Below, piece after piece: positions 19,111-29,285 of a stretch of DNA of 64,000 bases. The translations under genes and the position numbers were made by a program. The stretch's first letter is position 1. Each line of letters starts with the position of its first letter. This DNA is from Telmatospirillum sp. (GTDB taxonomy: Bacteria; Pseudomonadota; Alphaproteobacteria; CACIAM-22H2): assembly GCA_020248985.1 (NCBI GenBank), contig JADCGL010000003.1:150329-214328 (forward strand). The letters run 5' to 3'. The notes beneath the pieces are model-generated. The model did no database searches. It saw only the letters and a program-made list of their open reading frames with translations, and was not told the DNA's origin.

Positions 19111-19129
19111 CCTTCGGCCCATCCGAAGG
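19111..19129. promoter_or_regulatory. Candidate LysR operator: CCTTCGG-N5-CCGAAGG
   Basis: Perfect 7-bp arms around a 5-bp centre between the divergent LysR (start 19087) and TSUP permease (start 19187). T at 19114 and A at 19126 give the T-N11-A spacing of LysR boxes. Symmetry, spacing and location agree. Confidence 0.5.
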
Positions 19130-19186
19130 CTGGCTTGCCGCATTCCAGATTGCGCCGATCCAGGCGCGATAGGCAATGTCGCCTGC

Positions 19187-19930
19187 ATGATCGAACCGTT
19201 CCTCCTTGCAAGCATTGCCGCCGCCTTCGTGCTGGCGGGTTTCGTCAAAGGCGTGGTCGGGCTCGGCCTGCCGACGATCGCGATGGGCCTCATGAGCCTG
19301 GCGCTGCTGCCCGCCCAGGCCGCGGCAATCCTGATCGTGCCGTCGCTGGTGACGAATATCTGGCAGCTTTGGGCCGGGCCCGATTTTCGCGGCCTCGTGC
19401 GGCGCCTGTGGCCGATGCTGGCTTCTGTGTGCGTCGGCGTATGGCTCGGCTCGGGCTGGCTCGCGGGCGAACAGGCAGGGGCCGCGCGCGTCGCCCTCGG
19501 TATTGCCTTGGTTGTCTATGCGGGCCTTGCCCTTGCCAATATCCGCCTGCCGTCGCCGGGCCGCCACGAGGCGCTGGCGGCCCCCATCGTCGGCATCTTG
19601 ACGGGATTGGTGACGGCGGCGACGGGCATCTTCACGATCCCGGCCGTGCCCTATCTGCAGTCGCTGGGCCTCGACAAGGAGGACATGATCCAAGCGCTCG
19701 GCCTGTCGTTCCTGGTGGCGACCGTGGCGCTGGGTTTCAGCCTTGCAGGGGGCAATGTCTACGATCTCGATCTGCTGCTGGGCTCGTACCTCGCCGTGCT
19801 GCCGGCCCTTGGCGGCATGGCGCTGGGCACAAAACTGCGCCACCGCATGCCGGCCGCGACGTTCCGGCGCTGGTTCCTGATCGGGCTTCTGGCGCTGGGT
19901 GCGTATCTTGCCGCGCGCGGGCTCGTCTAG
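19187..19930 (+). CDS. TSUP (TauE/SafE) family membrane transporter
   Basis: 247 aa with about eight hydrophobic segments. TSUP hallmarks are the two repeated halves beginning [24 protein letters not shown] and [25 protein letters not shown]. The family moves sulfur-containing or C2 anions (sulfite, sulfoacetate, taurine-derived) or organic acids; the substrate here is unknown. Likely regulated by the divergent LysR protein. Its stop overlaps the convergent gshB end by 4 bp. Confidence 0.9.
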   Translation: MIEPFLLASIAAAFVLAGFVKGVVGLGLPTIAMGLMSLALLPAQAAAILIVPSLVTNIWQLWAGPDFRGLVRRLWPMLASVCVGVWLGSGWLAGEQAGAARVALGIALVVYAGLALANIRLPSPGRHEALAAPIVGILTGLVTAATGIFTIPAVPYLQSLGLDKEDMIQALGLSFLVATVALGFSLAGGNVYDLDLLLGSYLAVLPALGGMALGTKLRHRMPAATFRRWFLIGLLALGAYLAARGLV

Positions 19931-20868
19931 CGCTTGGCTTCGATCGCGTCCCAGATTTTGGCGGCGAGGTCGGTGCCGTCGAAGCGGCCGATTTCCTGAA
20001 TGCCGGTCGGCGACGTCACGTTGATCTCGGTCAGCCAATCGCCGATCACGTCGATGCCCACGAAAATGAGGCCGCGCTTCTTGAGCTCGGGCCCGATCGT
20101 TTCGCAGATTTCGTGTTCGCGCTTGGTGAGCTCGGTTTTGGCGGCTTTGCCGCCGACATGCATGTTGGCGCGCGCTTCGCCGGCCGCCGGCACGCGGTTG
20201 ATGGCCCCTTCGGCTTTGCCGTCGATCAGAATGATGCGCTTGTCGCCCTGGCGCACGGCGGGCTCGTAGCGCTGCACCATCAAGGGCTCGCGGCTGGCCG
20301 AGGTGAACATCTCGATCAGCGACGAAAGATTTTCGTCGTCCGGCTTGATGCGGAACACGCCCGCCCCGCCGTTGCCGTAGAGCGGCTTCACGATGATGTC
20401 CTTGAACTCGGCGCGGAAGGCGGCGATTTCGCCGGCATCGGCCGTGATCAGCGTCGGCGGCATCAATTGCGGGAAGTGCGTGACGAACAGCTTCTCGGGC
20501 GCGTTGCGCACATGGGCGGGGTCGTTGACCACGAGCGTGCGCGGATGGATGTGCTCGAGCACGTGCGTGGCCGTGATGTAGGCCATGTCGAAGGGCGGGT
20601 CCTGGCGCATCAGCACCACGTCGCACGCGGCGAGGTCGATCGTTTCGCGGGCGGCGAAGCTGTAATGGTTGCCCTTCTCGCGGCGCACCGTCGTCGGATG
20701 GGCTTTGGCGGTGATGTTGTCTTTGCCGCGCATCGAGAGGTCGCGCACATGGTAGTGGAACAGCGCGTGGCCGCGCTTCTGCGCTTCCAGCATCAGCGCG
20801 AAGGTCGAATCGCCGTCGATATTGATCGCGGCGAGGGGGTCCATCTGGACGGCAACGCGCAGGCCCAT
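19927..20868 (-). CDS. gshB: Glutathione synthetase
   Basis: 313 aa ATP-grasp enzyme joining gamma-glutamylcysteine and glycine. It has the N-terminal [38 protein letters not shown], the ATP-grasp segment [14 protein letters not shown], and the C-terminal [24 protein letters not shown]. Last gene of a probable rsmI-yraN-BON-sirB1-gshB minus-strand run. Confidence 0.97.
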   Translation of the reverse strand: MGLRVAVQMDPLAAINIDGDSTFALMLEAQKRGHALFHYHVRDLSMRGKDNITAKAHPTTVRREKGNHYSFAARETIDLAACDVVLMRQDPPFDMAYITATHVLEHIHPRTLVVNDPAHVRNAPEKLFVTHFPQLMPPTLITADAGEIAAFRAEFKDIIVKPLYGNGGAGVFRIKPDDENLSSLIEMFTSASREPLMVQRYEPAVRQGDKRIILIDGKAEGAINRVPAAGEARANMHVGGKAAKTELTKREHEICETIGPELKKRGLIFVGIDVIGDWLTEINVTSPTGIQEIGRFDGTDLAAKIWDAIEAKR

Positions 20869-20890
20869 CGGTCTTCTTCCTTCGGTTCGG

Positions 20891-21724
20891 TCAGTTCAGG
20901 CGGCTTTTGAGCGCCTGGATCTCGGCGGCAAGATGCGCTTTGGCGCCGCTGGCGTCGACCAGCGACAAAGCCTGCTCCAAGCACATCACGCCGGCGCGCA
21001 GATTGTCGAGGCTCGCATGCACGAGCCCGGTTTCGTGCCACAAAGCCGCATCTTCGGGGGCGAGCATCAGCATGCGCTCGAGCGTGGCCAAGGCCGCCTC
21101 GAACGCTTCGGCTTTCAGCTGGCGCTGCTTGATGTTGTTCTGCAGGCGCAGCAGCACCGCGCGGTCGCTCACGCTTGCGTAATGGCGGTTCTCGAGTTCG
21201 GCCTTGGGGCCTTCGAAGCTTTTGAGCAGGCGGCGCAGTTCGGCCGTGTCGAGCACATTGCCGCCGTTGAACGGATCGACGATGGCGCGACCCTCAGGTC
21301 CGTCGATGCGGATGAGAAAATGGCTCGGGAAGGCGAGGCCCGACGCCGCCCAGCCCTGGCTGCGCGCCCCGTGGATCCACAGGATCGCAAGCGCCACAGG
21401 CAGGCCGCGGCGCCGCTCGATCACGCGGGCGAGATCGGCATTCTGCAGATCGTCGTAGCTGTCGCGGTCGCCGCGATAGCCGAGCTTTTCGGCGAGCGCC
21501 ACGCGCAGCGCTTCGCAGCGCCCCGCCACTGTGTCGGGCCGGTCGCGGCGGCTTTCGCCGACGGCGGCCGCAATCTCGGCCAAATGCGCATGATGGGGTG
21601 CAAGATCGAGATCGGGGCGTGCGGCGGCGGCCAGCGCGAGCGCGGTTTCGCCGATCGGCAGCTCGTCGTTGCCAAGCTTGGCGGCCGCGCGCAGCGCAGC
21701 CGTCGCCGCCTGCGCCGCGTTCAA
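20891..21724 (-). CDS. SirB1/transglutaminase-like protein with TPR-like tail
   Basis: 277 aa. The SirB1 N-terminal domain is seen in [34 protein letters not shown], and [22 protein letters not shown]; the C-terminal 90 residues are TPR-like ([28 protein letters not shown]). I place the start at a TTG (21724) whose bases overlap the upstream stop as TTGA, with GAGGAGA upstream; no in-frame ATG or GTG fits better. The function is unknown. It sits between gshB and a BON lipoprotein. Confidence 0.83.
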   Translation of the reverse strand: MNAAQAATAALRAAAKLGNDELPIGETALALAAAARPDLDLAPHHAHLAEIAAAVGESRRDRPDTVAGRCEALRVALAEKLGYRGDRDSYDDLQNADLARVIERRRGLPVALAILWIHGARSQGWAASGLAFPSHFLIRIDGPEGRAIVDPFNGGNVLDTAELRRLLKSFEGPKAELENRHYASVSDRAVLLRLQNNIKQRQLKAEAFEAALATLERMLMLAPEDAALWHETGLVHASLDNLRAGVMCLEQALSLVDASGAKAHLAAEIQALKSRLN

Positions 21725-22353
21725 GAGCGCGTCCCCGTCTCCTCGCCCGGCGGGCTGCGGAAGCGGCGCGGATCGTCGCGCGCGATGACGTGGCTCACGA
21801 CGCGGCGGATGTTCGATTGGCTGCGCGCGATGGCGAGCACGCGGTCGTGTTCGGCCGCATCGGTGAACACGCCGAGCAGATAGACCGTGCCGTTCACGAC
21901 CTCGACCGAATAGTTCGACGAATTGACGCCGCGCGCGAACAGGAGGCGCGAGCGCAGTTCGCCCGCCGACCACGTGTCCTTGGCGTAGGCTTTGAGGCCG
22001 CCTTCGTCGGTGATCTCGATCTCGTTGATGATCTCGCGCACGCCCTTGGCTTGCCAGGCGAGGCGAATGGCCTCCGCACGCATGTCGGGATCGGTCACGG
22101 CACCCGAGACCAGCACGCGGCCTTCGTAGATCTGCGTCTGCACGGCCGCGAACAGCTTCTCGCTCTTCTGGAACCAGTAGTGGTTGATCTCGATCGCGAT
22201 CGCATTGTCGGTGACGGCGCCGCGCAGCCCGCGATCCTGCATCGCGGCCGAGCCGACGGTTGCCGCCCCGCCGATCGCCGCCCCGACGCAGCCTTGCAAG
22301 GAAAGGCCCAGCGCCAGCATCGCTGCGGCGGCGGGAAACGAAACTTTGCGCAT
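21721..22353 (-). CDS. BON-domain lipoprotein
   Basis: 210 aa. The signal ends LSLQGC near residue 22, then a Gly/Ala-rich stretch and two BON domains (about residues 45-115, DNAIAIEINHYWFQKSEKLF, and 125-195, LRSRLLFARGVNSSNYSVEVVNGTVYLLG). BON lipoproteins such as OsmY/DolP act at the outer membrane in envelope maintenance. Downstream of yraN, and its stop overlaps the TTG start of the next gene. Confidence 0.9.
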   Translation of the reverse strand: MRKVSFPAAAAMLALGLSLQGCVGAAIGGAATVGSAAMQDRGLRGAVTDNAIAIEINHYWFQKSEKLFAAVQTQIYEGRVLVSGAVTDPDMRAEAIRLAWQAKGVREIINEIEITDEGGLKAYAKDTWSAGELRSRLLFARGVNSSNYSVEVVNGTVYLLGVFTDAAEHDRVLAIARSQSNIRRVVSHVIARDDPRRFRSPPGEETGTRS

Positions 22354-22414
22354 GCGGAAACGCTCCTGTTGTCGGTCGAAATTCGCGACTCGGCGCGCGT
22401 CCCGAATCTAGGGC

Positions 22415-22795
22415 TCAGCGCCGGTCGTGCCAAGCGTCTTGGATATGGCGCGGCCACTGTCCCGGCGCAACCAGCACAAGGTCGAAACGCCGTTCGAATG
22501 CGGCGAAATTCGGGCGCTTGGCGCAGAATTGTTCGGCCGCGCGCGCGATGCGCATCGCTTGGGCAGGGTGTAGCGATTCGGCCGCATCGTCGAAGGCCGC
22601 CCGCGCTTTGACCTCGACGAACGCCAGCACGCGGCCGCGCTTGGCAATGAGGTCGATCTGGCCCGCAGGCAGGCGCACATCGCGCGCCACGATGCGCCAG
22701 CCTGCGAGGCGCAAGCGCCACGCCGCGATCGTCTCGGCAAGCCGCCCGCGCCGCTGGGCCTCGATATGGCGACGGGAAGGCGGTCGTTCGCGCAT
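22415..22795 (-). CDS. yraN: YraN/UPF0102 family nuclease-like protein
   Basis: 126 aa. The nuclease-fold motifs GQIDLIAKRGRVLAFVEVKAR (E...D...ExK) match YraN, a Holliday-junction-resolvase-like family without a firmly assigned activity. The basic N-terminus has RRHIEAQRRGRLAE. It starts 2 bp after rsmI ends, the usual rsmI-yraN pair. Confidence 0.92.
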   Translation of the reverse strand: MRERPPSRRHIEAQRRGRLAETIAAWRLRLAGWRIVARDVRLPAGQIDLIAKRGRVLAFVEVKARAAFDDAAESLHPAQAMRIARAAEQFCAKRPNFAAFERRFDLVLVAPGQWPRHIQDAWHDRR

Positions 22796-22797
22796 CT

Positions 22798-23652
22798 TTA
22801 CGCCTTGCGTTTGCCTGCAAGTGCGAGTGCCCGCGCATAGACCTGCCGGCGCGGCAGGCCCTGCTCGGCGGCGATGCGGTCGGCGGCATCGCGCACGCCC
22901 AATGTCGCAAGGGCCGCCGCAATCTTCGCGTCGAGGGAAGCTTCGTCCAGTGCCGCTGCGCGCGCTTCCAGCGGCGGGCCGACGACGATCACGATTTCGC
23001 CGCGCGGCGGATCGATTTCGCATTGGGCCGCGAGTTCGGCAAGCGTGCCCATGCGACATTCTTCGTGCAATTTCGTGAGCTCGCGCGCGAGTGCGGCCGG
23101 GCGCGGGCCCAGAATTTCGGCAAGGGCGGCAAGCGTTTCGCCCGCCCGGTGCGGCGCTTCGAACAGCACGAGGCTTGCCGCCACGTCGCGGAACTCGACC
23201 AAGCGCCGCGCGCGCGGGCCGGTTTTGGGCGGCAGAAAACCCAGAAACAAAAACGGCTCGGCCGGCAGGCCCGAAAGGGCGACGGCCGTCGCGATCGCCG
23301 ACGGGCCGGGGATGACCGTGACCGGAATGCCGGCGGCACGCGCGGCTTTCACGAGTTCGGCACCCGGATCGGCAATGCCGGGCATGCCCGCGTCGGACAC
23401 GAAGGCCAGCACTTGGTCGCGCGCCTGCGCGGCAATATAGGCTGCCGTGGCGGCAGTGGATTGGCGGTCGAAGCGCACGATTTTGGGTGCGGCCAAGCCG
23501 AGGGCCGAAAACAGGCGGCGGGCCACGCGCGTGTCTTCGGCGGCCACGAGGCTTGCGGCGGCCAGCACTGCGGCCCCGCGCGCCGTCATGTCGCCGAGAT
23601 TGCCGAGCGGGGTGCCGACCAGATAAAGCCCCGGCGCAAATGCCGTGGCCAA
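22798..23652 (-). CDS. rsmI: 16S rRNA (cytidine-2'-O)-methyltransferase RsmI
   Basis: SAM-dependent methyltransferase that modifies C1402 of 16S rRNA. Motifs seen are GLYLVGTPLGNLGDMT, VAAEDTRVARRLF, FVSDAGMPGIADPGAELVKAA, VIPGPSAIATAVALSGLP and FEAPHR. The only ATG after the conserved N-terminus would cut off the SAM site, so I use a TTG at 23652 (284 aa). An ATG at 23724 would add 24 residues but would overlap the divergent lppC start by 11 bp; it cannot be excluded. Confidence 0.92.
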   Translation of the reverse strand: MATAFAPGLYLVGTPLGNLGDMTARGAAVLAAASLVAAEDTRVARRLFSALGLAAPKIVRFDRQSTAATAAYIAAQARDQVLAFVSDAGMPGIADPGAELVKAARAAGIPVTVIPGPSAIATAVALSGLPAEPFLFLGFLPPKTGPRARRLVEFRDVAASLVLFEAPHRAGETLAALAEILGPRPAALARELTKLHEECRMGTLAELAAQCEIDPPRGEIVIVVGPPLEARAAALDEASLDAKIAAALATLGVRDAADRIAAEQGLPRRQVYARALALAGKRKA

Positions 23653-23713
23653 AGCTGGATTAACGGGTGCAGCCTCGCTAGTGTCGGCGCCTGTTGGAGA
23701 AGGGGTTGCCGCC

Positions 23714-25081
23714 GTGCGTCGCATTCTGTTTCCCGTTCTGGCCTTGCTTGTCCCGATTTTGGCGGCCTGCCAAACGGCCGAAAGCGTGCGCGACAGCGTA
23801 ACGGGCCTTTTCGGCCAGGGCCAGCCAGGCGTGCGCATTGTGCCGCCGGCCCCCGCGGCAGCACCCGCACCGCCGGTCGCCGCTGCCCCGGCTCCGGCGG
23901 CCGAACCCGCTCCGGCGCCGACCGAAGCGGCCGAACCCGCCTTGCGCGTCGATGCCGTACCCGGTGCCGGCGCGCCGGCGCGCGCGCGCGGGCGCAATGC
24001 GCCGCGTGTGGCGCTGCTGCTGCCTCTGTCGGGGGCCAATGCCGGCGTGGGCCAAGCGCTGCTCGATGCCGCAACCCAAGCCGTGTTCGACCTTGCCGAC
24101 GACGACTTCGTGCTGCTTGTGCGCGACACGGCCGGCACGCCGCAAGGCGCCCAGCTTGCCGCCGAATGGGCGCTCGAACAGCAAGCCCAGCTCGTCGTGG
24201 GCCCGCTGCTGGGCACGGAGGCGCAGGCGATCGCGCCGACCATGCGCGCCGCGGGCGTGCCCGTCTTGAGTTTTTCGAACGACCGCAGCATTGCGGCCGA
24301 TGGTGTTTACGCGCTCGGCATTGCACCGCAGGCGGCCGTGGCGCGCACGATCGAGTTCGCGCGCGGGCGCGGGCTCGAGCGTTTTGCCGCCCTCGTGCCG
24401 GCCAATGCGCTGGGCCAGGCGGCCGAACAGGCGCTGCGCGCAAGCCTCGCGGCACAAGGCGGCACGCTCGTGCGCGTCGAACGCTACGAGCCGGGGGCAC
24501 TCGACTATGCGCCGGCCGTGCGGCGCTTGGGCCAATTGGCCGGCCCGCCGCCGCGACTTGCGCGCGGCGAAGCAGCTCCGCCGCCGCCCGAACTCGATTT
24601 CGAGGCCGTGCTGCTGCCCGATTTCGGCGACCGGCTCGTGCAGGTCGTGGCGCAATTGCACGGCCACGAGATCGATCCGATCCGCATCAAATATCTCGGC
24701 ATCCCGCTGTGGGAGGATGCGCGGCTCTTCCGCGAATCCTCGTTGCAGGGCGCTTGGTTCGCAGCCCCTGCACCCGCCGCCCGCGCGCGCTTCGAGCAGC
24801 GCTATCGCGATTTTTTCGGCCGCGCTCCGCCGCGCGTGGCGACCCTCGCCTACGATGCGGTGGCCCTCGCCGCGATCCTGGCGCGCGGCAAAGGCCCGGA
24901 AGGGGCGGACTATTCGCCCGCCGCCCTCACCGCCGCCGGCGGCTTTGCCGGCGTGGAAGGCATTTTCCGGCTGCGCCCGAACGGCTATGTCGAGCGCGGT
25001 TTCGCCGTGCTCGAAATCGCGCGCGATACCCCGCGCGTGCTGAGTCCGGCCCCCGAGGCTTTCGAAAACCCCGGCAACTGA
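23714..25081 (+). CDS. LppC/LpoA-like penicillin-binding-protein activator lipoprotein
   Basis: 455 aa from a GTG with GGAGAAGGGG upstream. The lipoprotein signal ends LVPILAAC, then a long Ala/Pro linker (residues 40-95) and a periplasmic-binding type I fold starting RVALLLPLSGANAGVGQALLDAA, continuing VVGPLLGTEAQAIAPTMRAAGVPVLSFSND. This family relates to the C-terminal part of E. coli LpoA, which activates PBP1A; alphaproteobacterial members are assigned by similarity only. It is divergent from rsmI, as in many relatives. Confidence 0.87.
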   Translation: MRRILFPVLALLVPILAACQTAESVRDSVTGLFGQGQPGVRIVPPAPAAAPAPPVAAAPAPAAEPAPAPTEAAEPALRVDAVPGAGAPARARGRNAPRVALLLPLSGANAGVGQALLDAATQAVFDLADDDFVLLVRDTAGTPQGAQLAAEWALEQQAQLVVGPLLGTEAQAIAPTMRAAGVPVLSFSNDRSIAADGVYALGIAPQAAVARTIEFARGRGLERFAALVPANALGQAAEQALRASLAAQGGTLVRVERYEPGALDYAPAVRRLGQLAGPPPRLARGEAAPPPPELDFEAVLLPDFGDRLVQVVAQLHGHEIDPIRIKYLGIPLWEDARLFRESSLQGAWFAAPAPAARARFEQRYRDFFGRAPPRVATLAYDAVALAAILARGKGPEGADYSPAALTAAGGFAGVEGIFRLRPNGYVERGFAVLEIARDTPRVLSPAPEAFENPGN

Positions 25082-25084
25082 ACC

Positions 25085-25474
25085 ATGCCTGCAAAGACCT
25101 ATAGCGGCGGCTGTTTGTGCGGCGCTGTGCGCTTCGAAGCCAAAGCCCCTGCCGCCAAGCCGCACACATGCTCGTGCAAAATGTGCCAGCGCCACACGGG
25201 CGGCCTCACGCTCGCCTGGGTCGAATTCCCGCGCGACGCGGTCGCGTGGACAGGCAAGGCCGGCAAACCTGCCACATACCGCGCGTCGCGCTTTTCAAGC
25301 CGCGCCTTCTGCAAGACCTGCGGCAGTTCGCTGGGGGCAATCGACGACGCGCCGACCGTGGGTTTGCTGCTCGGCGTGTTCGACAAGCCGGGTGCCGCCG
25401 CCTTGCGCCCCACAGCACATTCGTTCCGAAGTCCGCGCCCCAAATGGTGGCACGTGGACACCGGCGACGCCTAA
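25085..25474 (+). CDS. GFA/CENP-V family zinc protein
   Basis: 129 aa. Zinc-ligand cysteines in GGCLCGAVRF, HTCSCKMCQRHTGG and FCKTCGSSLG follow the Gfa family pattern (C-x-C, C-x-C-xx-C, C-xx-C). Such proteins are often called glutathione-dependent formaldehyde-activating enzyme, but most members have no tested activity. It begins 3 bp after lppC and overlaps the convergent hemW by 4 bp. Confidence 0.9.
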   Translation: MPAKTYSGGCLCGAVRFEAKAPAAKPHTCSCKMCQRHTGGLTLAWVEFPRDAVAWTGKAGKPATYRASRFSSRAFCKTCGSSLGAIDDAPTVGLLLGVFDKPGAAALRPTAHSFRSPRPKWWHVDTGDA

Positions 25475-26622
25475 CCCCTGAGGGCGGCCAGCAGCGCGTT
25501 CAAAAGTTTCATGCCTTGCGGCGTGGCGGCGAGGCCGGTTGGCGTGCGCGCGAGGAACCCGTCGGCGATCATGCGGGCCACACGCGCGGGGTCGAGGGCG
25601 TCGGGGCCTTCGAGGGCGGCACCCGTCACGCGCTCGAAGCGCGCGGCGTCGATACCTTCGGTGAGGCGCAAACCCATCATCACGGCCTCGTCGATCTGCG
25701 TCGCCTTTTCGAGCGGCACGCATTCGGCCGTCGCATGGCCCTGCGCGGCGACATCGGACAGCCAAGTTTCCGGCGCCTTCGCTTGGCGCGTGGCGTGGCG
25801 CTTGCCGTCGATCGCGATGCGCCCATGCGCACCCGGCCCCACGCCGACATAATCTTCGTAGCGCCAATAGACGAGATTGTGGCGCGATTCCTGGCCCGGT
25901 CTGGCGTAGTTCGAAACCTCGTAGGCGGGCAGGCCTGCATCGGCAAGTGCCGCGTTCGTCGTGTCGTAGAGCTGCTCTTGCACGTCTTCGTCGGGCAGCT
26001 TGTATTGGCCGCGCGCGAAAAGCGTTTGGAACTGCGTGCCCTCTTCGATCGTCAATTGATAGAGCGACAGATGCGGCGGCTGCAGCGCCAGCGCGCGCGC
26101 GAGCTCCTCCTGCCATTCGGCCACGGTCTGGCCGGGCCGCGCATAGATGAGATCGAACGAGAAGCGCTCGAACAACGCCGCCGCGCGGTCGATGGCGCGG
26201 CGCGCCTCGCGCACATCGTGGCCGCGCCCGAGGAATTTCAGCGCCGCATCGTCGAGCGCTTGCACGCCGATCGACAGGCGATTGACGCCCGCCGCCTTGA
26301 ACGCGGCAAAGTGCGCGGCCTCCGACGAATTTGGGTTTGCTTCGAGCGTGATTTCAGGCTCGTCGGCGATCGCCCAGCGTGTGGCGATGCGCTCGAGCAC
26401 GCTGCCGGCAAGCGACGGGTCCATCAATGACGGCGTGCCGCCGCCGAAAAACACCGACGTCACGCGCTTGCCCGGCGTCAGGCTTGCATAGTGGTCGATT
26501 TCGCGCAGCAACGCGTCTTTCCAGGCCGGCCCGTCGATTTTGTCGCGCACATGGCTGTTGAAATCGCAATACGGGCATTTCGATTTGCAGAACGGCCAAT
26601 GCACATAGACGGCAAAACTCAT
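25471..26622 (-). CDS. hemW: Radical SAM protein HemW
   Basis: 383 aa. Radical SAM cluster motif CKSKCPYC (C-x3-C-x2-C) near residue 12 in [18 protein letters not shown], then [10 protein letters not shown] and the HemW-specific HNLVYW. HemW is a heme-binding protein related to HemN that hands heme to respiratory enzymes; the four-Cys spacing of HemN is absent, favouring HemW. The start overlaps the rdgB stop by 4 bases. Confidence 0.94.
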   Translation of the reverse strand: MSFAVYVHWPFCKSKCPYCDFNSHVRDKIDGPAWKDALLREIDHYASLTPGKRVTSVFFGGGTPSLMDPSLAGSVLERIATRWAIADEPEITLEANPNSSEAAHFAAFKAAGVNRLSIGVQALDDAALKFLGRGHDVREARRAIDRAAALFERFSFDLIYARPGQTVAEWQEELARALALQPPHLSLYQLTIEEGTQFQTLFARGQYKLPDEDVQEQLYDTTNAALADAGLPAYEVSNYARPGQESRHNLVYWRYEDYVGVGPGAHGRIAIDGKRHATRQAKAPETWLSDVAAQGHATAECVPLEKATQIDEAVMMGLRLTEGIDAARFERVTGAALEGPDALDPARVARMIADGFLARTPTGLAATPQGMKLLNALLAALRG

Positions 26623-27233
26623 GGAGCGACCAGACACGCCGCCACGAGTTTGCCGAACGCGACGGCGCGATGGCTGATGCGGTGTTTGGCGTCCGGGTCC
26701 ATTTCGCCGAACGTGATCGCATGGCCCTCGGGCACAAACATCGGATCGTAGCCGAAGCCGCGGCTCCCGCGCGGCGGCCACACGAGCGTGCCCTCGACAT
26801 GCCCTCGGAACGTCTCGACATGGCCGTCGGGCCACGCGAGCGCCAGCACGGCCACAAAATGCGCGCGCCGATCTGCCGCCCCATCGAGGGCGGCTTCGAC
26901 CATGCGCATCGCGCGCATCCAGTCGCGCTTGGGGCCGGCCCAGTTCGCCGTATAGACGCCGGGATCGCCGTGCAGCGCATCGACGCACAGGCCGCTATCG
27001 TCGGCAAGCGACGGCAGGCCCGTGGCCGCACAGGTGTGCCGTGCTTTGAGGATGGCGTTGGCTTCGAATGTGGTCCCCGTCTCGTCGGGCTCGGCCACGC
27101 CGAGCGATCCGGCCGACACGCATTCGAGCCCGAAGGGCGCCATCAGAGCGGAAATCTCGGCAAGCTTGCCCGCATTGTGCGTGGCGATGACGAGTTTTTC
27201 GCGCCCGAGTTTGCGCGGCGCTAGACCGCCCAT
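26619..27233 (-). CDS. rdgB: dITP/XTP pyrophosphatase RdgB
   Basis: 204 aa. It removes non-canonical purine nucleotides from the pool. Motifs: [55 protein letters not shown], and [11 protein letters not shown] with [10 protein letters not shown] near the end. Overlaps the upstream rph by 13 bp and hemW by 4, so rph-rdgB-hemW is one operon. Confidence 0.95.
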   Translation of the reverse strand: MGGLAPRKLGREKLVIATHNAGKLAEISALMAPFGLECVSAGSLGVAEPDETGTTFEANAILKARHTCAATGLPSLADDSGLCVDALHGDPGVYTANWAGPKRDWMRAMRMVEAALDGAADRRAHFVAVLALAWPDGHVETFRGHVEGTLVWPPRGSRGFGYDPMFVPEGHAITFGEMDPDAKHRISHRAVAFGKLVAACLVAP

Positions 27234-27946
27234 TTCGCGATCGCCTGTTTCTGCAAGGCGACGAGTTCGCCCACACCTTTGCGCGCCAAAGCGAGCATGG
27301 CGAGCAATTGGTCCTGGTCGAACGGGTCGCGCTCGGCCGTGCCCTGCACTTCGATGAGTTTGCCGTCGCCGGTCATCACGAAATTCGCGTCGACCTCGCA
27401 CGCTGAATCTTCGGCATAGTCGAGATCGAGCACGCTGGCGCCGTTCGAAATGCCGCACGAAATGGCGGCGACATGGCTGCGGATCGGCAGGCTCTTGAGG
27501 CCTTTGGCTTTGACGAGCGGATAGATCGCCTGATGCAACGCGACCCACGCCCCCGTGATCGCCGCGGTGCGCGTCCCGCCATCGGCCTGCAGCACGTCGG
27601 CGTCGATTTTGATCTGGCGCTCGCCGAGCACGCCCATGTCGCACACAGCGCGCAGGGCGCGGCCGATCAGGCGCTGGATTTCCTGCGTGCGGCCCGATTG
27701 TTTGCCGCGTGCGGCTTCGCGGTCGGTGCGCGTGTGGGTCGAGCGCGGCAGCATGCCGTATTCGGCCGTGACCCAGCCTTGGCCGGAATTGCGCAGGAAG
27801 GGCGGCACTTTTTCTTCGAGCGAGGCGGTGACCAGCACATGCGTGTCGCCGAAGCGCACCAGGCACGAACCCTCGGCATGTTTGGCGAAACCGGGCTCGA
27901 GGCTGACGGCACGCATCTGGTCGGCGGAACGGCCCGAAGGGCGCAT
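27221..27946 (-). CDS. rph: Ribonuclease PH
   Basis: 241 aa phosphorolytic 3'-5' exoribonuclease for tRNA 3' trimming. It starts [20 protein letters not shown] and has [57 protein letters not shown] and [19 protein letters not shown]. Divergent from hrcA across about 150 bp, a conserved alphaproteobacterial arrangement. Confidence 0.97.
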   Translation of the reverse strand: MRPSGRSADQMRAVSLEPGFAKHAEGSCLVRFGDTHVLVTASLEEKVPPFLRNSGQGWVTAEYGMLPRSTHTRTDREAARGKQSGRTQEIQRLIGRALRAVCDMGVLGERQIKIDADVLQADGGTRTAAITGAWVALHQAIYPLVKAKGLKSLPIRSHVAAISCGISNGASVLDLDYAEDSACEVDANFVMTGDGKLIEVQGTAERDPFDQDQLLAMLALARKGVGELVALQKQAIAKWAV

Positions 27947-28016
27947 GGGATGTCTCTTTTCTGGGTGCGGGATCAGGTAAGCAAAAACCGGCGGACCTTA
28001 GGCGGATGTGGCGGCT

Positions 28017-28056
28017 GGGGGCAAGCGCGGACGAGGGCGTTTGCGTGTTTGCCCCC
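28017..28056. repeat. Inverted repeat GGGGGCAA-N24-TTGCCCCC upstream of hrcA
   Basis: Perfect 8-bp arms separated by 24 bp between the rph and hrcA starts, 38 bp before the hrcA ATG. It is not a CIRCE element. The right arm runs into CCCCATTT (28053-28060), which resembles a sigma-32 -10 element, but no matching -35 was found. Confidence 0.4.
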
Positions 28057-28094
28057 ATTTGACTCGCGCGCGTGGCCGTGACTAGCCTTGTCGC

Positions 28095-29222
28095 ATGAGC
28101 CGATCCCCCATCGTGCCGTTCGAACGCAAAGCCCCGTCCGCTGCTCCAAGCGCGGCGCGCGAGCGTCTGCAGACGGCTGTCGAGGCCATGGACGAGCGCT
28201 CGCGCGACGTGTTCCGGCGCATCGTCGAGGCCTATGTCGACACGGGCGAACCGGTCGGCAGCCGCACTTTGTCGCGCCAATTGGCCGATCCGTTGTCGCC
28301 GGCCACGATCCGCAACGTGATGGCCGATCTGCAGGATCTGGGGCTGCTCTATTCGCCGCATATCTCGGCGGGCCGCTTGCCGACCGATCTCGGTTTGCGG
28401 CTGTTCGTCGACGGGTTGCTCGAAGTCGGGCGCTTGTCGAGCGACGAGCGCGAAAAGATCGAAGTGCAATGTGCGGCCGGCGGGCGCTCGGTCACGCAAG
28501 TGCTCGAACAGGCCAGCAATCTGCTGGCGGGCCTGGGACGCGGAGCGGGCCTCGTGATCGCGCCGAAGACCGATGCACCGCTCAAACACGTCGAATTCGT
28601 GCCGCTCGGGCCGGGCCGATCGCTCGTGGTTCTCGTAACCGAGCAGGGCTTGGTCGAAAACCGCGTGATCGAAACGCCGCTGGGGTTGACGCCGCAGCAG
28701 TTGATCCAGGCGTCGAACTTTCTGTCCGCACACTTGACCGGGCGCACGCTTGTCGAGGCGCGCGAAGACATTCTGCGGCGCCTCGACGAATCGCGCGCCG
28801 AGCTCGACCAATTGTCGCAGCGCGTGGTCGAGCAGGGTTTGGCCGTGTGGTCCACGCCCGACGGCAGCCCGGCGCGCGAGGGCTACCTCATCGTGCGCGG
28901 CCAGGCGAAGCTGTTGGCCGACGTGCATGCGCTCGACGATCTCGAACGCATCCGCCGCCTGTTCGAAGCGCTGGAGCAGCACGAATCGATGGCCCGCATC
29001 CTCGAACAGGCGCAGACGGCCGACGGCGTGCAGATCTTCATCGGCGCGCAGAACGAATTGTTCGGCCTGTCGGGCTGCACCACGATCGTCGCCCCGTATC
29101 GCGATTCGAGCGAACGCATCGTCGGCGCCATCGGCGTGGTGGGGCCCACGCGCCTCAATTACGCGCGCATCATCCCGATGGTGGACTACACGGCGCGCGT
29201 GATCGGCCGCCTCGTTGGTTGA
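28095..29222 (+). CDS. hrcA: Heat-inducible transcription repressor HrcA
   Basis: 375 aa, slightly longer than usual because of a 30-residue N-terminal extension. Winged helix: [27 protein letters not shown] and [41 protein letters not shown]-terminal [23 protein letters not shown] motif. HrcA represses chaperone genes through CIRCE operators; I see no CIRCE in this window, so its targets (for example groESL) probably lie elsewhere. First gene of the hrcA-grpE-dnaK-dnaJ region. Confidence 0.96.
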   Translation: MSRSPIVPFERKAPSAAPSAARERLQTAVEAMDERSRDVFRRIVEAYVDTGEPVGSRTLSRQLADPLSPATIRNVMADLQDLGLLYSPHISAGRLPTDLGLRLFVDGLLEVGRLSSDEREKIEVQCAAGGRSVTQVLEQASNLLAGLGRGAGLVIAPKTDAPLKHVEFVPLGPGRSLVVLVTEQGLVENRVIETPLGLTPQQLIQASNFLSAHLTGRTLVEAREDILRRLDESRAELDQLSQRVVEQGLAVWSTPDGSPAREGYLIVRGQAKLLADVHALDDLERIRRLFEALEQHESMARILEQAQTADGVQIFIGAQNELFGLSGCTTIVAPYRDSSERIVGAIGVVGPTRLNYARIIPMVDYTARVIGRLVG

Positions 29223-29265
29223 GCGGGGGGTCGGCTGAAAAACGTCTCTTGCGTTTGTCGCAAAA

Positions 29266-29285
29266 CACGCCCAAATCCGGGCGTG
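29266..29285 (+). promoter_or_regulatory. Intercistronic hairpin between hrcA and grpE
   Basis: CACGCCC and GGGCGTG form a perfect 7-bp stem with a 6-base loop AAATCC, 29 bp before the grpE ATG. A smaller dyad TTGCG-N5-CGCAA (29249-29263) precedes it. They may stabilise or attenuate the transcript between the two genes. No T-run follows. Confidence 0.4.

Noticed and set aside
19088..20626. Upstream extension of the minus-strand LysR frame to 809 codons
   Set aside because: The added part shadows the TSUP permease and gshB genes; the LysR start MRFDLADLRLF at 19087 is clear.
28053..28060. CCCCATTT as a heat-shock -10 element for hrcA
   Set aside because: No CTTG-like -35 is found at 12-18 bp upstream, so the match is probably chance within the GGGGGCAA/TTGCCCCC dyad.
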